Assembly (NCBI GenBank): GCA_007123985.1
Contig: SLGA01000045.1
Location: forward strand, 1-8,654
Source of the DNA: Balneolaceae bacterium
Lineage (GTDB): Bacteria; Bacteroidota; Rhodothermia; Balneolales; Balneolaceae
DNA length: 8,654 nt
Direction of reading: 5' to 3'
Position 1 is the first letter of the stretch. Each line of letters begins with the position of its first letter. A program made the translations under genes and the position numbers. Positions 1-7,674 of this stretch are shown one piece after another. The notes under the pieces are model-generated. The model did not search any database and was not told where the DNA came from. It saw only the letters and a list, made by a program, of their open reading frames with translations.

Positions 1-1264
1 CCACCCGCCGTGTATGGTGGTTAAGATCGAAAGCGGCATCAATTTCTGATGAATTCAAATTCTCTTTGATGGTATGATCTGATTCTACAAGTTCACGGAA
101 CATTCGTTTTTCTTCCCAAGCTTTCATTGCCAATGGCTGAACGGTATCGTACGCTTTTTCGCGAGAAAGGCCTTTTTCGATAAGCATCAGCAACAAACGC
201 TGAGAAAAAACAAGGCCATGCGTTTTTTCCATATTTTCAAGCATATTCTCCGGATATACCATCAGATTTTCAATCACCCCGGCAAAACGGTTTAGCATAT
301 AATCAAGCAGGATGGTGGCATCGGGCAGGATAATTCTCTCTACAGATGAGTGTGAAATATCGCGTTCATGCCAGAGTGGAACATTTTCGAATGATGAGAT
401 CATATACCCCCGAAGCACCCGTGCACATCCCGTAATATTTTCCGAGCTAATGGGATTTCGTTTATGCGGCATAGCCGATGATCCCTTCTGTCCTTTTCTG
501 AAAAACTCTTCAGCCTCACGCAGCTCTGTTCGCTGTAAGTGGCGTATCTCCACAGCTATTTTTTCAAGGGTTGACCCGATAAGTGCAATTGTTGCCATGT
601 AAAAGGCGTGTCTGTCCCGCTGCAGAGTTTGTGTAGAAACAGGCGCCGCACTAATGCCGAGTTTTTCGCATGTTAAACGCTCCACTTCTGGCGGAATGTG
701 AGCAAATGTACCTACAGCACCGGATAGTTTCCCGAACTCCACATCTGCCGCAGCCGCGTTAAACCTTTCAAGATTTCTCTTCATTTCGGCATACCACAGT
801 GCACACTTCAAACCAAATGTAGTTGGTTCTGCATGAACACCGTGTGTGCGGCCCATCATTACAGTTAGTTTGTGTTCACGGGCTTTTTCAGCCAGGGCAT
901 CTGTAAAGCGTACCAAACCTGCCTTCAGCAGTTCATTTGCCTGCTTTAGGCGGTATCCATTAGCCGTATCTACCACATCGGTGGATGTGAGCCCATAGTG
1001 TACCCACTTTTTTTCATCTCCCAGTGTTTCGGAAACCGCTCGGGTAAAAGCCACCACATCATGCCTGGTTTCTGCTTCTATTTCTTGAATTCTTTCGATA
1101 TCAAAAGATGCTTTATCATAGAGTTTATCTACATCTTCAGAGGGAATAACCCCCATTTTACTCCAGGCCCGGCAAGCTGCAAGTTCAACTTCGAGCCAGG
1201 CTTTAAACTGGTTTTCTTCAGTCCAGATATCGGCCATTTCCTTTCGGGAATATCGTTCGATCAT
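1..1264 (-). CDS. purB: Adenylosuccinate lyase PurB (3' end cut by the window edge)
   Basis: PurB is a cytoplasmic homotetramer that eliminates fumarate twice in purine synthesis: from SAICAR to give AICAR, and from adenylosuccinate to give AMP. I translated 421 codons from an ATG at 1264-1262 with no stop before the left edge. The Bacillus-type enzyme is about 430 residues, so only some ten C-terminal residues are missing. Visible hallmarks are RHDV with His68, GLTSTD at 91-96, GRTHG with His141, and the superfamily signature loop GSSAMPHKRNP at 261-271. His68, His141 and Ser262 match the catalytic positions numbered the same way in the Bacillus subtilis enzyme. The start lies 9 bases after the M48 stop codon, in an A/T-rich leader without a Shine-Dalgarno sequence, so it is probably translated from the same message. 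No internal defect is seen. Identification is secure. Confidence 0.97.
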   Translation of the reverse strand, partial: MIERYSRKEMADIWTEENQFKAWLEVELAACRAWSKMGVIPSEDVDKLYDKASFDIERIQEIEAETRHDVVAFTRAVSETLGDEKKWVHYGLTSTDVVDTANGYRLKQANELLKAGLVRFTDALAEKAREHKLTVMMGRTHGVHAEPTTFGLKCALWYAEMKRNLERFNAAAADVEFGKLSGAVGTFAHIPPEVERLTCEKLGISAAPVSTQTLQRDRHAFYMATIALIGSTLEKIAVEIRHLQRTELREAEEFFRKGQKGSSAMPHKRNPISSENITGCARVLRGYMISSFENVPLWHERDISHSSVERIILPDATILLDYMLNRFAGVIENLMVYPENMLENMEKTHGLVFSQRLLLMLIEKGLSREKAYDTVQPLAMKAWEEKRMFRELVESDHTIKENLNSSEIDAAFDLNHHTRRV

Positions 1265-1273
1265 TAAAAACTA

Positions 1274-2764
1274 TTATTGAGTTGGTATTTTGAGAGTGGT
1301 TCCGGGTTCAATCATATCGTCCAGATATACCTGGTTTATGATTGCAATTTCTTCGGGATCAATATTCATTGGAAGAGGTGAAGGCAGTAGGTCGCTGAAG
1401 CGAGCCCGTTGTGTTGTTTGAACCAGATCAATCGTAACCGGCCTGATGTTTAAAATTCGTTCATCGGTAAGCCTGCTGAATTGTCTTGTGGTTGCTGCAA
1501 AGTTCTCTTTGTATCGCTCGAACCGGTTTTCTGTGGTATAGTTAACAAACCGATAAATTCTTCCATCGTATTCGAGTGCATAAACATTCACTCCAAGGGT
1601 TTGTTCACCATCCTGAATCGTAAAATTCGCTTCGTAAGCGGGTATAGAGCCGCTGCTCGTTAAGGCTCTTTGATCATCGGTTTCAACATTATTATTGGAA
1701 AGAAATGATCGAACCGATTCACGTGCGTTCGATGCCTCATGATCCAGCCTTAAAATCATCACAGCATCGCCCTCTTCACTTACCAGTACAACCTGAGACG
1801 GCTGATTTATGACCCTCCAGCCATTCGGATAGGGAAACAGAAACTCGAGATCAGGGTGGTAGAAATTACCCTCCTGATGAAATCCATTTCTGGGGTTATC
1901 ACCATAAATTAAACCTTGTAGTCGCTGAAGGTATTCTTCTGTTTTATAAATATCCTGCTCATAACCGCGTTCACGCCATTCGGCAGCTTTTCTCGGGATG
2001 TTTTGCTCGCGCTCTCCCGGATCGGGGTGAGTAGAGAGAAGATTCGGCAAAGCCTGCCCGGATCGCTCCGAAATTCTTCTGAGACTGGTAAAGAAGGCAG
2101 CGCCCTCTGCAGCTGCATATCCGGTTTTAGCCGCATACTCAACTCCCAGCCGATCTGATTCGCGCTCATGATTTCTGCTGTAGCTCAAAAAAATCAACTG
2201 AGCCGCCTGGCCACTAAGATTCAAAATTCCTTGTCCGGGAATTCCCAGCAGTTCCTGTCCCAAAATGGCACCTCCAAGAACCACAACCGATCCGATTGTC
2301 TGCTGTAATCCTCTCTGTGATGCATGCCTGGCGGCTACGTGTCCAATTTCGTGCCCGATAACCACGGCAAGCTGTGCTTCATTATTCATGTGGGCGAGCA
2401 AACCCCGGGTTACATATACGTACCCTCCGGGCAGCGCAAATGCATTAATCACAGGGCTGTCCAAAATCCTGAATGTAAACTCTGTATTTCTAAACCGGTC
2501 TGCTACATCTTCACCTCTCATGTGGCTGTTTTCAAGAATTTCATGGCTTATTCTGTCGAACCATTCGGTTAGTTCATCATCTTCATAAAGACCAAATTCA
2601 GCTACAATTTCACGATCAACTTCCTGGCCTATTTGTACTTCCTGATCCCATGAATAAGCGTAAGCACGTTTTGTACCTGTAATAGGGCTTTCCTGCACCA
2701 CGCAGGAGGATGCGAAAACCAGAATTACAATGATCGGTGTGAAGTAGGATATGAGATGTTTCAT
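1274..2764 (-). CDS. M48-family zinc metalloprotease lipoprotein
   Basis: This is a 496-residue predicted envelope metalloprotease. Residues 1-20 form a signal peptide with a hydrophobic core, ending ASS-Cys21, a plausible lipobox, so the mature protein is probably lipid-anchored. The M48 domain covers about 35-265: substrate-groove motif NAFALPGG (107-114), the zinc site HEIGH (His138, Glu139, His142), a third zinc ligand probably Glu200 in SRNHERESD, and the THPDPGER stretch (245-252). It resembles the BepA/LoiP protease group, known in E. coli for outer-membrane quality control, but has no TPR tail. Residues about 300-425 look like a separate alpha/beta domain of the PsbP/Mog1 kind (HPDLEFLFPYPNGW), and the end (about 450-496, finishing PGTTLKIPTQ) looks like a degenerate LysM-like module. 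The gene follows DUF2779 by 45 bases and precedes purB by 9. Its substrate is unknown. The protease assignment is firm; the C-terminal domain names are inference. Confidence 0.92.
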   Translation of the reverse strand: MKHLISYFTPIIVILVFASSCVVQESPITGTKRAYAYSWDQEVQIGQEVDREIVAEFGLYEDDELTEWFDRISHEILENSHMRGEDVADRFRNTEFTFRILDSPVINAFALPGGYVYVTRGLLAHMNNEAQLAVVIGHEIGHVAARHASQRGLQQTIGSVVVLGGAILGQELLGIPGQGILNLSGQAAQLIFLSYSRNHERESDRLGVEYAAKTGYAAAEGAAFFTSLRRISERSGQALPNLLSTHPDPGEREQNIPRKAAEWRERGYEQDIYKTEEYLQRLQGLIYGDNPRNGFHQEGNFYHPDLEFLFPYPNGWRVINQPSQVVLVSEEGDAVMILRLDHEASNARESVRSFLSNNNVETDDQRALTSSGSIPAYEANFTIQDGEQTLGVNVYALEYDGRIYRFVNYTTENRFERYKENFAATTRQFSRLTDERILNIRPVTIDLVQTTQRARFSDLLPSPLPMNIDPEEIAIINQVYLDDMIEPGTTLKIPTQ

Positions 2765-2809
2765 AATATTGGATTTTAGGCTTAGTAAAAGGTACGGTAT
2801 TACAGTGAT

Positions 2810-4690
2810 TTAACGTAGCTTCTTCTCGTTAAACAGTAGAATTTCTCCATCGTACACCGAAAGTAATTTTAAAATATGAATATATACGCAGACCATCGCA
2901 TAGGCATCAAGCGTACAGTACTTTTTTAACACCCTGCGCACCGTAACTTGTTCCGCAGGTGTAAGTAATTCACATTTCAGTGAAATCCACGCATTCATAG
3001 CCGCTGAGCCATCTTCTATACCACTGCCGTTTTCCTGAATTGATTTGTACGTGATATCTTCAAATGCAGCCTGCAGCCGGTCAGTTTCAGAGAAAAAACC
3101 GGCAGACAGATCAGATATTTTATTCAAATATTCTGGTGATTTTTCAAACCTGAGAATACCATCCAGCACCTGTTTTAACCCCAGGCTGTTCGAGAGGTAG
3201 CCATTGTAGTAGTAATTTCTTATCCATTCGCTGAGATCGAAAAACCGATCCATCACCGAGTGGCCGGTTTTAATCTCCATGAGTTTCTCAATCCGTTCTG
3301 AATTCAGCATGGAGTTTCTTTTGAGATCGGAAATTAATCTGTTGATGGCCTGTTTTTCAAACGGAGAGTACTGTATGATGGTACCTTCAGTAATTTTTGG
3401 AATTTTAATAAGCTCATCTGTAAATGCTTCGTGCGGATCTACTACCTCCGGATCTGAATCGAGCCATTCAGTAAGCTTATACCCGCCATCTTCATACAGT
3501 GAAATAGCTGAAAATTGAAAATAGACGGATTGATAGGGACTGTCTCCCCGTTTCAACGGTATAGCATACGTTGATGCCTCAAAATCGATAAAATGAAGGG
3601 GATATTTCAGGTTTTTCATACTGTGGATTCCCTCTTTCATCCATAAAGCCGGTACCGGCTCATTTTTCGATTGTAAAATCTGCAGATTACGCCGCTGCTG
3701 AATGGTTATTTTCGAGCCACCGTGAGATTTTATCACATCGAAAGAGCTGAATCCATCGGATATTTCAACTTGTTCGCTGAACCATAGATTTTTTTCTATT
3801 AACCCAACATTTCCATGCCCGATTAGCTCAAATGTGTGGTTTTTCGGATTTTTAACAACCTTACCATCGAAATGAATCTGCCAGCAGCTTTTTGATATAT
3901 CATCACTCTTTCTGTACGAGCAATATCCGCACTCGCCGCTTCTTTCTGCCGAAGGTACACTACCGGTTTCCACCCATTTTTCGATCTCTTTCATCACCAA
4001 CGAAATTGCCTTTCCTGAAAACTGATTATGCACCAGTGATGACGGCAACTCTTTTGACAACACCTCCGCGCCTAAACCTGCAGTAACTTTAGCAAAAAGG
4101 CTTTCAAAATTTTTTGTTATTTCTGCTGATGAATAATTCACTGAATTGTGCCGATGCAACATATCCAACCCCGCCCTGAATTCTTTTCGCGGAAAATAAA
4201 ACTCTGCTGAGAACTCACTACCCGGAAAACATCGTTTCAACACTTCAATTCTGTATGCGGCCTTCAGCAGATAATTATTTTCTGTGCGATTTAGGCCTAC
4301 CCTGTCTATATCGGTTGAACTGGTTCGTTTTCTTAGTTTTCCGTGAATCTGAATGACGGTGAATGTGTCTTCTTTTTTGAGCAGAATGGGAAATCGTGTT
4401 AGAAAAGAACCGGATTTTACAACTGCACCACAGATTGCAATATCATCCTCAGTGAGCCACTTTTTTGTCTCTTCAAGAGCCAGAACCGTTTCATTTGAGG
4501 TATGCCTTACATTTTTGAACTGTGTTGCAACTGCATCGCGAATGTTTAATTTATTCCGCTGGCGGTACACCGGGCGTGATGAATCAGGAAATTCACCGGA
4601 TGTAAGAAAGATGAATTTTAAGGGGCACCGCAGAGTTTCGAGAAAAATGTGGTCGTTTATGATTCTCTTTTCGTTGTCTTGAACCGGCAT
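2810..4690 (-). CDS. DUF2779 protein: Cas4/RecB-like N-terminal region plus DEDD exonuclease-like C-terminal domain
   Basis: This protein is 626 residues from the ATG at 4690-4688, or 627 from a GTG at 4693-4691. The N-terminal half resembles RecB/Cas4-type PD-(D/E)XK nucleases with an iron-sulfur cluster: Cys22 in LRCPLKF and the trio Cys254-x2-Cys257-x11-Cys269-Trp give the usual one-plus-three cysteine layout. The nuclease catalytic positions look substituted, however: RFPIL where relatives have an Asp, and VIQIHGK where they have Glu-x-Lys. The C-terminal half (about 350-615) is the DUF2779 domain, assigned to the DnaQ/RNase H-like fold: HFIDFEAS (Asp369, Glu371), IIQYSPFEK (Glu445) and YCTLDAYAM (Asp595) look intact. 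The physiological role is unknown; a nucleic-acid exonuclease is inferred. It is translationally coupled to murB, its start overlapping the murB stop by 1 base (or 4 with GTG). A GGAAG lies upstream but too far away to act as a normal ribosome binding site. Confidence 0.85.
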   Translation of the reverse strand: MPVQDNEKRIINDHIFLETLRCPLKFIFLTSGEFPDSSRPVYRQRNKLNIRDAVATQFKNVRHTSNETVLALEETKKWLTEDDIAICGAVVKSGSFLTRFPILLKKEDTFTVIQIHGKLRKRTSSTDIDRVGLNRTENNYLLKAAYRIEVLKRCFPGSEFSAEFYFPRKEFRAGLDMLHRHNSVNYSSAEITKNFESLFAKVTAGLGAEVLSKELPSSLVHNQFSGKAISLVMKEIEKWVETGSVPSAERSGECGYCSYRKSDDISKSCWQIHFDGKVVKNPKNHTFELIGHGNVGLIEKNLWFSEQVEISDGFSSFDVIKSHGGSKITIQQRRNLQILQSKNEPVPALWMKEGIHSMKNLKYPLHFIDFEASTYAIPLKRGDSPYQSVYFQFSAISLYEDGGYKLTEWLDSDPEVVDPHEAFTDELIKIPKITEGTIIQYSPFEKQAINRLISDLKRNSMLNSERIEKLMEIKTGHSVMDRFFDLSEWIRNYYYNGYLSNSLGLKQVLDGILRFEKSPEYLNKISDLSAGFFSETDRLQAAFEDITYKSIQENGSGIEDGSAAMNAWISLKCELLTPAEQVTVRRVLKKYCTLDAYAMVCVYIHILKLLSVYDGEILLFNEKKLR

Positions 4691-5733
4691 CACTCGATTA
4701 TGTTTACTTCCGGCGTTAGCTCAACACCAAATGTTTCAGAAACCGATTTCTGGATTCTCAATGCGTGATTCCAAAGCTCTTCGCCGGTTGCCCCACCATA
4801 ATTTACAAGCACAAGCGCCTGATTCTTGTACGTGCCAACATTGCCAACTTTTTTACCTTTCCAGCCCGCTTTTTCTATAAGCCAGCCTGCCGGAATTTTC
4901 ACCTGACTCTTTGATACTTCATAGCCGGGTATATCGGGAAACGTATCTGTCAGCGCTACAAAAAGAGTTCGTTCAACAATCGGGTTCTTAAAAAAGCTTC
5001 CCGCGTTACCGATCAGATTTGGGTTGGGCAGTTTAGATTCTCTAATAGCTACCACTGCATCAAAAATATCGTCTATTCCCGGATCGGTAATTTGCTTGTT
5101 TTGCAAAAATTCAGACAATGATCTGTACGAGCTGTTAACAGTGTGCGGTGGTTTTGTCAGTTTGAGGCAAATACCGGTTACAATAACCTTCCCTTTTAAT
5201 TCATTTTTAAAGATGCTGTCGCGATATCCAAAAATGCATTCTCTATTTGTCAGAGTTTGGTTCATGCCGGATTCGAGATCAAAAAAGGTAACCGATTCGA
5301 TTACATCTTTCAGTTCCACGCCATACGCTCCTATATTTTGTATGGGCGCCGCTCCAACTGTACCTGGAATAAGAGCCAGATTTTCAATTCCACCAAAGTT
5401 ATTTTCCACTGCCCATTCTACCAGGGAGTGCCAGTTCACTCCTGCCGACACATCAACCAAAGCATATCGCTCATCTTCAGATAAAACGGTAATTCCTACT
5501 AATGAAATTTTCAGAACGGTTCTGGAGATATTTCTTCTCAACAGAATGTTACTGCCACCTCCCAGAATAAACGGTTGTTCCTTTTCAAATAAACCATCTT
5601 TATGCAACTGTTTTAGCTGATTTACTGAGGTGATTTCAATCAGTTTCTGTGCCTTTGCTGCTATCCCGAGAGTGTTTAGTGCCGTAAGGTCTGCATCAAA
5701 GGTTATTTCTGCGGTTGAATTTATCTGAGTCAT
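4690..5733 (-). CDS. murB: UDP-N-acetylenolpyruvoylglucosamine reductase MurB
   Basis: MurB is a cytoplasmic FAD enzyme that uses NADPH to reduce UDP-GlcNAc-enolpyruvate to UDP-MurNAc, the second committed step of peptidoglycan synthesis. The 347-residue length fits the E. coli type (342 residues). The FAD-binding domain shows NTLGIAA (20-26), ILGGGSNILL (56-65) and the IPGTVGAAPIQNIGAYG stretch (122-138). FGYRDSIFK (168-176) carries the substrate/FAD-region Arg171. The catalytic serine is Ser246 in GNAGSFFKNP, and the C-terminal catalytic glutamate is Glu342 in TPEVN. These match Ser229 and Glu325 of the E. coli enzyme. The ATG at 5733-5731 lies 3 bases after the gldE stop, with an A/T-rich leader (GAATAAAAT) and no Shine-Dalgarno; the TGA stop overlaps the next gene. 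The tight packing argues for co-transcription with gldE. Nothing in the protein looks damaged. Confidence 0.97.
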   Translation of the reverse strand: MTQINSTAEITFDADLTALNTLGIAAKAQKLIEITSVNQLKQLHKDGLFEKEQPFILGGGSNILLRRNISRTVLKISLVGITVLSEDERYALVDVSAGVNWHSLVEWAVENNFGGIENLALIPGTVGAAPIQNIGAYGVELKDVIESVTFFDLESGMNQTLTNRECIFGYRDSIFKNELKGKVIVTGICLKLTKPPHTVNSSYRSLSEFLQNKQITDPGIDDIFDAVVAIRESKLPNPNLIGNAGSFFKNPIVERTLFVALTDTFPDIPGYEVSKSQVKIPAGWLIEKAGWKGKKVGNVGTYKNQALVLVNYGGATGEELWNHALRIQKSVSETFGVELTPEVNIIE

Positions 5734-5736
5734 ATT

Positions 5737-7125
5737 TTATTCAGGCTCAACCTGCGGGGCAATAATTGGTTTTACCCTTAATTTTTTTACCCGGTTATTT
5801 TTTACAGAGTGAACAGTTAATTCCAGAGTTTTATATGTAACTCTCTCGCCCACATTTGGTATACGCTCCGTTAAATGGTACACCAGGCCACCCAGCGTTT
5901 CAAATTCATCATCTGACGTGGAAATTTCAGTGCCTAATATTTCATCCAGATCATCGAGATCAATTTTGGCATCAAAAACATACACTCCATTTTTAAATTT
6001 AGTGTAGAGTTTTTCCTCTTCTTCATTGTACTCATCACCAATATCTCCTACAATTTCTTCGAGAATATCATCGAGGGTTACAATTCCCTCTGTGCCTCCG
6101 TATTCATCAACCACTATGGCGATGTGGGTTTTTTCGTGTTGAAAGTCACGCAGAAGGTCGTCAAGTTTTTTAGTAGCGGGAATAAAAAGTGCTTTTCTAG
6201 CGATGGTTTTCCAGTTGATGCCACTCTTATCCAGATCTGTGTTAATATATGGCAGTACATCTTTCGTATAGATTACACCAAGTATTGTGTCGAGATCATT
6301 TTCAAACAGAGGCATTCTGGAAAGGCCTTTATCCTGAATAATTGCAATAACTTCGGGAAGGGTGGCATCCACTGAAACTGCTACAATGTTCACGCGGGAT
6401 GTCATGATTTCACGAACGGTTGTATTTCCGAATTCAATCACATTTTCAATAATTTCGCGCTCTTCACCCTTAATTGAACCCTCTTTCTCACTCATTTCTG
6501 CCATTGTTTTTAAATCTTCGGCAGTCATTCGGTTATCGGGTTTTGGAAGGCTTCTCTCAAGCGTTAATGTACTCTCGGCTATAAGTTTCGAAACCGGTGT
6601 AAACAGAATGAAATTGAAATAAATGAAATTGCACATCCGGCGGCTCACCTTAAGCGGATTGTTAATGGCAATTACTTTTGGCGTTATTTCACTCAGGATT
6701 AAAATCATAAACGTGAGTACTATAATCTCAACGGTGTAAACGAGCGCGAGAGGTAACTGAAAATAGACGGCAATTTTTCCGGCGATTACAGCCGCGAGTA
6801 CAGAGCTCACAATATTTGCAAATGTATTCCCGATCAGGATTGTTGCCAACAGCCTTCGCGGTTTATTAAGCATTTTGAGAATACGGGAATCTTTCCCGGC
6901 GTGATTTCCTGTTTGCGTGAGCTTGTCGAGCTGGTTAACAAGAGAAAAGAAAGCCACTTCTGATCCGGAAAAAAGTGCACTGATAAAGAGGCCGAACATC
7001 ATAATTATCAGTTCAATAATTAAATCACCCGTATGAAAGGCTTCCGCGTTTTCTGCTATGAATAAAAACAGAAGTTTTGGTAAGATTAAGATCGGATTTC
7101 CCGGAGGTTCGTCTAAGGTATCCAA
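5737..7125 (-). CDS. gldE: GldE-type CNNM/CBS/CorC_HlyC membrane protein, TTG start
   Basis: A 462-residue inner-membrane protein of the CNNM (DUF21) - CBS pair - CorC_HlyC architecture, the family of magnesium/cobalt efflux proteins and the Bacteroidota gliding accessory protein GldE. The membrane domain (about 34-185) has four hydrophobic segments and the family motifs SGSEVAFFSL (53-62), LIGNTFANI (97-105) and LSEITPKVIA (144-153). Two CBS motifs follow at about 238-360, including VVDEYGGTEGIVTLDDILEE (338-357), then an acidic linker and the CorC_HlyC domain (about 375-452). The start is unusual: an in-frame TGA sits at 7131-7129, so the reading frame opens only just before the TTG at 7125, and the first ATG (codon 42) falls inside the first membrane helix. 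TTG is therefore preferred. ssb lies just upstream beyond a terminator, the usual Bacteroidota pairing, but the usual gldD is replaced by murB. The exact role, gliding-related or ion transport, cannot be told from sequence. Confidence 0.88.
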   Translation of the reverse strand: MDTLDEPPGNPILILPKLLFLFIAENAEAFHTGDLIIELIIMMFGLFISALFSGSEVAFFSLVNQLDKLTQTGNHAGKDSRILKMLNKPRRLLATILIGNTFANIVSSVLAAVIAGKIAVYFQLPLALVYTVEIIVLTFMILILSEITPKVIAINNPLKVSRRMCNFIYFNFILFTPVSKLIAESTLTLERSLPKPDNRMTAEDLKTMAEMSEKEGSIKGEEREIIENVIEFGNTTVREIMTSRVNIVAVSVDATLPEVIAIIQDKGLSRMPLFENDLDTILGVIYTKDVLPYINTDLDKSGINWKTIARKALFIPATKKLDDLLRDFQHEKTHIAIVVDEYGGTEGIVTLDDILEEIVGDIGDEYNEEEEKLYTKFKNGVYVFDAKIDLDDLDEILGTEISTSDDEFETLGGLVYHLTERIPNVGERVTYKTLELTVHSVKNNRVKKLRVKPIIAPQVEPE

Positions 7126-7169
7126 AAATCAGATATTGGTTAACAGATGTAAACGATAAAAATATGAAT

Positions 7170-7207
7170 AAAAAAAGGTGACGATCAAAGTTTGAACGTC
7201 ACCTTTT
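7170..7207 (-). terminator. Rho-independent terminator after ssb
   Basis: An 11-base-pair perfect stem pairs 7173-7183 with 7197-7207 (AAAAGGTGACG / CGTCACCTTTT) around a 13-base loop. Read on the minus strand, the stem is followed by a run of seven T (7176-7170), the classical intrinsic terminator layout, starting 24 bases past the ssb stop codon. The right-hand side also carries a short T run on the plus strand, so weak two-way activity is possible, although no plus-strand gene is seen nearby. It separates ssb from gldE, so gldE should have its own promoter in 7126-7169 or depend on read-through. I could not recognise a convincing promoter there. Confidence 0.85.
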
Positions 7208-7230
7208 GAAATTACAAAAGATAATGGTGA

Positions 7231-7668
7231 TTAAAATGGCAAATCATCATCCATATCATCAAATGAATCATCGATTTCAGCCGTGGTGGCCGGTTTATTT
7301 GCCGGTTTTGAAGTCTGTGATGATGATCCTCCATTGGTTCTGCTATCCAGCATTGTCATGGTGAGAGCCTTAATCTCTGTTGTATATCGTTTTTGGCCAT
7401 CTTTATCTTCCCACTCACGGGTTTGTATTGGGCCTTCGAAATAGGCTAAAGAACCTTTTTTAAGGTATTCCTGGCAAATTTCAGCTGTTCTTCCCCATGC
7501 CACAACCCGGTGCCACTCAGTCTTTTCCTGCAGTTCACCGTTTCTGTCTTTGTAGCGCTCAGATGTAGCTACACTCAATGTTGCTACGGCTGTGTTTGAC
7601 TGTGTGTATCGCACCTCAGGATCCTGCCCAAGTCTTCCGATTATCATTGCTTTGTTTAATGAACTCAT
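7231..7668 (-). CDS. ssb: Single-stranded DNA-binding protein SSB
   Basis: SSB coats single-stranded DNA as a tetramer during replication, recombination and repair and recruits partner enzymes through its C-terminal tail. This 145-residue protein has the OB-fold over residues 1-110: NKAMIIGRLGQDPEVRYT (5-22), the EWHRVVAWG core with DNA-stacking Trp52 and Trp58, and YFEGPIQTREWEDKDG (76-91). A short Ser/Thr/Asn/Pro-rich linker (111-130) leads to an acidic tail ending DDDLPF, the standard partner-binding tip. The ATG at 7668-7666 is supported by a GAGGAA Shine-Dalgarno sequence 6 bases upstream, the only clear one in the window. dapD lies 74 bases upstream and a strong terminator follows. Length and motifs are ordinary for a chromosomal bacterial SSB. 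Confidence 0.97.
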   Translation of the reverse strand: MSSLNKAMIIGRLGQDPEVRYTQSNTAVATLSVATSERYKDRNGELQEKTEWHRVVAWGRTAEICQEYLKKGSLAYFEGPIQTREWEDKDGQKRYTTEIKALTMTMLDSRTNGGSSSQTSKPANKPATTAEIDDSFDDMDDDLPF

Positions 7669-7674
7669 AATGTG

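Noticed and set aside
312..602. A 96-codon plus-strand frame near the left edge
   Set aside because: It is antisense to the purB region coding for the conserved signature loop and resembles no known family.
2265..2588. Overlapping plus-strand frames of about 80-107 codons
   Set aside because: They are antisense to the M48 protease region that holds the zinc site. No start signal or domain is visible.
2765..2809. Possible promoter or terminator between DUF2779 and the M48 gene
   Set aside because: In these 45 bases I see neither a convincing hairpin nor a recognisable promoter pair, so simple co-transcription is more economical.
5024..5620. A 198-codon open frame on the plus strand
   Set aside because: It lies entirely opposite murB, whose family motifs are complete, and its translation shows no recognisable domain. 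It is a by-product of the codon usage of murB.
7126..7169. A promoter for gldE
   Set aside because: A TTTACA-like element is present but no -10 element stands at a suitable distance, and the Bacteroidota-type TAnnTTTG motif is not found. A promoter may exist but I cannot support a position.
7224..7360. A short His-rich plus-strand frame
   Set aside because: It is the antisense image of the acidic C-terminal tail of ssb; the histidines arise from reverse reading of Asp codons.
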